This document shows positions 61,902 through 64,000 of a DNA stretch of 64,000 bases, piece after piece. The DNA is taken from assembly GCA_964608095.1 (NCBI GenBank), contig CAZSMK010000101.1, positions 1-64,000 of the forward strand. The letters run 5' to 3'. Source of the stretch: CAZSMK01 sp964608095 (lineage in GTDB: Bacteria; Sumerlaeota; Sumerlaeia; MWCT01; JAGHBZ01). The notes under the pieces were generated by a model that ran no database searches, was not told the DNA's origin, and saw nothing but the letters and a program-made list of their open reading frames with translations. The position numbers and the translations under genes are program-made. How positions within the stretch are numbered: position 1 is the first letter of the stretch; each line of letters starts with the position of its first letter.

Positions 61902-62405
61902 ATGCATTTACACAATATTCGTAAAGATATGTTTATACTTTTCAAGAAGCATGCATTTTCATTAATCGAGATTCTTATTTGCGTGGCGATTATCATTGTG
62001 CTCGCGTCAATTGGAATTGTTTCATACCAGGGTTCCTTAGACAGTTCAGAGTTAAAAACAGTAGCGCCCAAAGTAATCGAATATCTCGATGGGTGTGAAG
62101 ATTGTGCACGGTATTATAACCTCAAAGTGAATGCAGAGTTCGTTCTCGGGACAGGGGTTATACGAATTATTGCGGGACAAGGGTCGGAATCCATACTAAT
62201 AACCCAGCAGGATTTCAATAAAACAGGCATACTAAAACGTAAACTGGTGTTTCGCAAATATCGCTGGCAAGACGGGGCGAAGGAACCCGTGGCATTCATC
62301 TATTTCCCTGACGCAAATCCCCTGGGTGGAGAAGTCACTTTCGGGAGCGGTTTTGCCGAAGCGCGGATATATCTCAGAGGCAGCAAAGCCGACTTTGATC
62401 TGTAA
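61902..62405 (+). CDS. Type II secretion/type IV pilin-like prepilin
   Basis: AAGAAGGGATT precedes the ATG at 61902. The leader ends before AFSLIEILI, with Glu at position 5, then a hydrophobic helix. The mature C-terminal part of about 130 residues contains paired cysteines (DGCEDCARYY) and a beta-rich end (GEVTFGSGFAEARIYL). It lacks assembly genes near it, like the prepilin at 28,146. Confidence 0.75.
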   Translation: MHLHNIRKDMFILFKKHAFSLIEILICVAIIIVLASIGIVSYQGSLDSSELKTVAPKVIEYLDGCEDCARYYNLKVNAEFVLGTGVIRIIAGQGSESILITQQDFNKTGILKRKLVFRKYRWQDGAKEPVAFIYFPDANPLGGEVTFGSGFAEARIYLRGSKADFDL

Positions 62406-62447
62406 TACCAGCGCCGTGGAAATCAACCACACTTAATCCACACCTTA

Positions 62448-62480
62448 TCCATTCATGTGATTCGTCGTTAAAAATGGAAA
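62448..62480. repeat. Dispersed ATTCATGTGATTCGTCG motif
   Basis: Related to the tandem motif at 38-72 and followed likewise by an A-rich tract. It lies in a gap of about 275 bp with no other signals. Confidence 0.3.
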
Positions 62481-62682
62481 AAAGGAACTACGAATCACCC
62501 GGCTCATAAAAGATTGATTCTGCTTTGATGTACGAAAACATCAATGAGAAGCCTGATAGATATGAACTCCTTATTTCGCCAGTGACACAAGTAGCATGTA
62601 TGATGCAATCATTGAGATTGAACTGAGCCGGTGGGCTGAGCTATACTATAAGACTTTTAATCCATGGTAAAAAGGGTATGCA

Positions 62683-63258
62683 GTGACCGAAAACGTATAC
62701 ATTGCATTGGTTCATTATCCTATTGTTGACAAGCATGGAGATGCGGTAGCGACATCAGTCACGAATCTTGACATTCATGATCTTGCCCGTGCAGCGGCTA
62801 CGTACAATGTTCGTCGTTTCTATGTGGTGAATCCGATTCCGGGTCAACAATGGCTTGCAAAGCGGGTGATACAACATTGGCTCGAGGGGTTTGGAGCGGA
62901 ATATAATCCTACGCGGCAGGAAGCGTTACGAATTGCCCAGGTGGTTGACGAACTGGAGGGGGTAGCTGATGACATAGCAACCCTGAACACACACCCCGTC
63001 TTTTTCGTGGGAACCACCGCGCGCCTCATGCCGCACAAAATCTCTTTTGCGGATTTACGCAAAAAACTCCATTCCGAGGAGGCTAATTTCTGTATCGTCT
63101 TCGGGACAGGATGGGGACTGCATCCTTCTCTGCTCATGGATTTCGATTATGTACTGGAGCCAATCAAGGGAGCAGGCGCGTTCAACCATTTGAGCGTGAG
63201 ATCAGCGGCGGCAATCATCCTCGACCGGCTTCTCTCGCCCGACTTTGATCCCGATTGA
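62683..63258 (+). CDS. SPOUT-like RNA methyltransferase family protein
   Basis: The protein of 191 residues matches the family usually found as a separate protein next to trmD (RNA methyltransferase C-terminal/SAM-dependent SPOUT type). Key text: VYIALVHYPIVDKHG, RRFYVVNP, FVGTTARLMPH, NFCIVFGTGWGLHPSLL and PIKGAGAFNHLSVRSAAAIILDRLL, which resembles the knotted SAM-binding region. Start is GTG at 62683 with AAAAAGGG before it. TrmD, rplS and rimM are not adjacent here, so this is an isolated copy. Confidence 0.8.
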   Translation: MTENVYIALVHYPIVDKHGDAVATSVTNLDIHDLARAAATYNVRRFYVVNPIPGQQWLAKRVIQHWLEGFGAEYNPTRQEALRIAQVVDELEGVADDIATLNTHPVFFVGTTARLMPHKISFADLRKKLHSEEANFCIVFGTGWGLHPSLLMDFDYVLEPIKGAGAFNHLSVRSAAAIILDRLLSPDFDPD

Positions 63259-63374
63259 GTGTGTAAATACATTTATGATTCCTTCTGTCACATATTTCAC
63301 TGGAAGTTTCATGTTCCAGGAATATCCTATTATTATATATGTATGATTAAGAAAAAAGAACGAGGAGGACGACC

Positions 63375-64000
63375 ATGTACCGGAGAATAGTAGTATGCAT
63401 AACGTTGCTGATTCTTTTTACGACGGCGGTTTTTGCGCAACAAGCGTATTGGTTCGATACTGTTGTCGAGCCTGCCATTGAAGAAAAGAAGCCCTTAGTC
63501 CGTGAACGAAACATTCATCCCGGTGTACTCCATCTTACCGATTTCAACCCTGAAGGACCTTTCCTGGTCAACGTTGTTCGCATAGATTTGACACAGCCAT
63601 TGATAAGGCTCGAGGCGGAGAAAGCAAGGAATGCGCTGTTTGCTGTTGAAAAGACCAGCCAGATGGCGACACGCGAGAATCGCTCCGGGCATCATGTAGT
63701 AGCGGCTATAAACGCAGATTTCTGGCGCAATCAATTTATCCCTGTCGGTCCATTCGTCGATGAAGGGATGATTTACAAATCACATCACATCAACGTCCCC
63801 AGAGCAGCGTTTATGGTTGACAGCGAGGGGACTCCTCATATCGGCGTTCCCGAGATGCACATGACCCTCATCGTCGATGCACACACCACCTTTCCCATAA
63901 ACGTGATTAACGTGAACGGCGATAACCCGAATGACCCTCTCCCTGAAACCAATCTTGTCCTCTACAATAACCTCTACGGCTATAGCACCCCTGGAGAACC
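63375..64000 (+). CDS. Phosphodiester glycosidase family protein, cut by window end
   Basis: The ATG at 63375 follows GAGGAGG and opens a signal peptide (IVVCITLLILFTTAVFAQQ). The visible 208 residues match the NAGPA-like phosphodiester glycosidase domain: HPGVLHLTDF, then AAINADFWRNQFIPVGPFVDEG. The family removes phosphodiester-linked sugars from polysaccharide or teichoic-acid-like material. The frame stays open at the end of the window, so the C-terminus is not seen. Confidence 0.8.
   Translation, partial: MYRRIVVCITLLILFTTAVFAQQAYWFDTVVEPAIEEKKPLVRERNIHPGVLHLTDFNPEGPFLVNVVRIDLTQPLIRLEAEKARNALFAVEKTSQMATRENRSGHHVVAAINADFWRNQFIPVGPFVDEGMIYKSHHINVPRAAFMVDSEGTPHIGVPEMHMTLIVDAHTTFPINVINVNGDNPNDPLPETNLVLYNNLYGYSTPGE

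Noticed and set aside
1..64000. rRNA, tRNA, CRISPR array or intact insertion sequence
   Set aside because: No T-loop and cloverleaf pattern, no regularly spaced direct repeats, and no transposase frame were recognised in the gaps.

Overview
The window is a stretch of about 45% GC from an uncultivated-looking Gram-negative bacterium, read with the standard bacterial code. Secreted proteins with N-terminal signal peptides, a lipoprotein, type II secretion or type IV pilus-like prepilins, parvulin-type chaperones, Dol-P-Man/ArnT-like membrane glycosyltransferases and many polysaccharide-active proteins point to a carbohydrate-degrading heterotroph. The Fe-S MinD-type ATPase cluster suggests an anaerobic or low-oxygen life. 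The mix resembles deep-branching or candidate phyla (Sumerlaeota, Hydrogenedentes, Omnitrophica type), but no marker gene in the window fixes the phylum. I saw no rRNA, tRNA, CRISPR array, prophage or intact transposase.

Layout. 1-10,050: a lipoprotein phosphatase, a GH16-like secreted protein transcribed behind a large RelA/SpoT-TPR-coiled-coil-SLOG-RyR signalling protein, a PPC/DUF296 protein, a C39-like secreted peptidase and a GT-C membrane protein. 10,050-17,050: a pectinesterase-like beta-helix protein, a DUF5009-type acyltransferase and a large membrane protein with a PH-like tail. 17,050-22,010: a tight operon of four exported proteins, one very rich in cysteine and one DUF1573 gene split by a frameshift. 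22,435-27,870: an ArnT-like transferase, threonine synthase, a BrnT-type toxin/antitoxin pair whose toxin has a nonsense mutation, and a phosphoglycerate-mutase-like enzyme that is probably the homoserine kinase partner of ThrC. 28,100-34,000: a prepilin, TrmO, an OsmC-like protein, LeuC, a GHL10-type glycosidase and a WecG/TagA transferase.

34,100-39,550 is a cluster transcribed leftward: Fur with a textbook promoter and Fur box, DUF5320, ferredoxin, FmdB zinc ribbon, a small glycine-rich protein, two Fe-S MinD ATPases around a metallo-beta-lactamase fold protein, and a decayed DUF4213 gene at the end. 39,990-45,800 holds ArfB, PanC, an ion-transporter-type permease and a JAMM-DinG fusion helicase. 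46,000-54,700 holds secreted beta-sandwich proteins, DUF2141, DUF116 overlapping a CrtI-like oxidoreductase, and a TMTC-like TPR transferase coupled to a double-parvulin isomerase. 55,100-64,000 holds an AstE/AspA deacylase, a sugar ABC transporter operon (binding protein and two permeases, no ATPase) with an alpha/alpha-toroid enzyme, a small PH-domain gene framed by 28-bp inverted repeats, a second prepilin, a SPOUT-like methyltransferase and the start of a phosphodiester glycosidase.

The most unusual items are the RelA/SpoT-SLOG-RyR protein, the exported Cys-rich operon with a palindrome near -44 of its likely promoter, the JAMM-DinG fusion, the inverted-repeat-bounded PH gene, and small dispersed palindromic repeats shared between distant intergenic regions.
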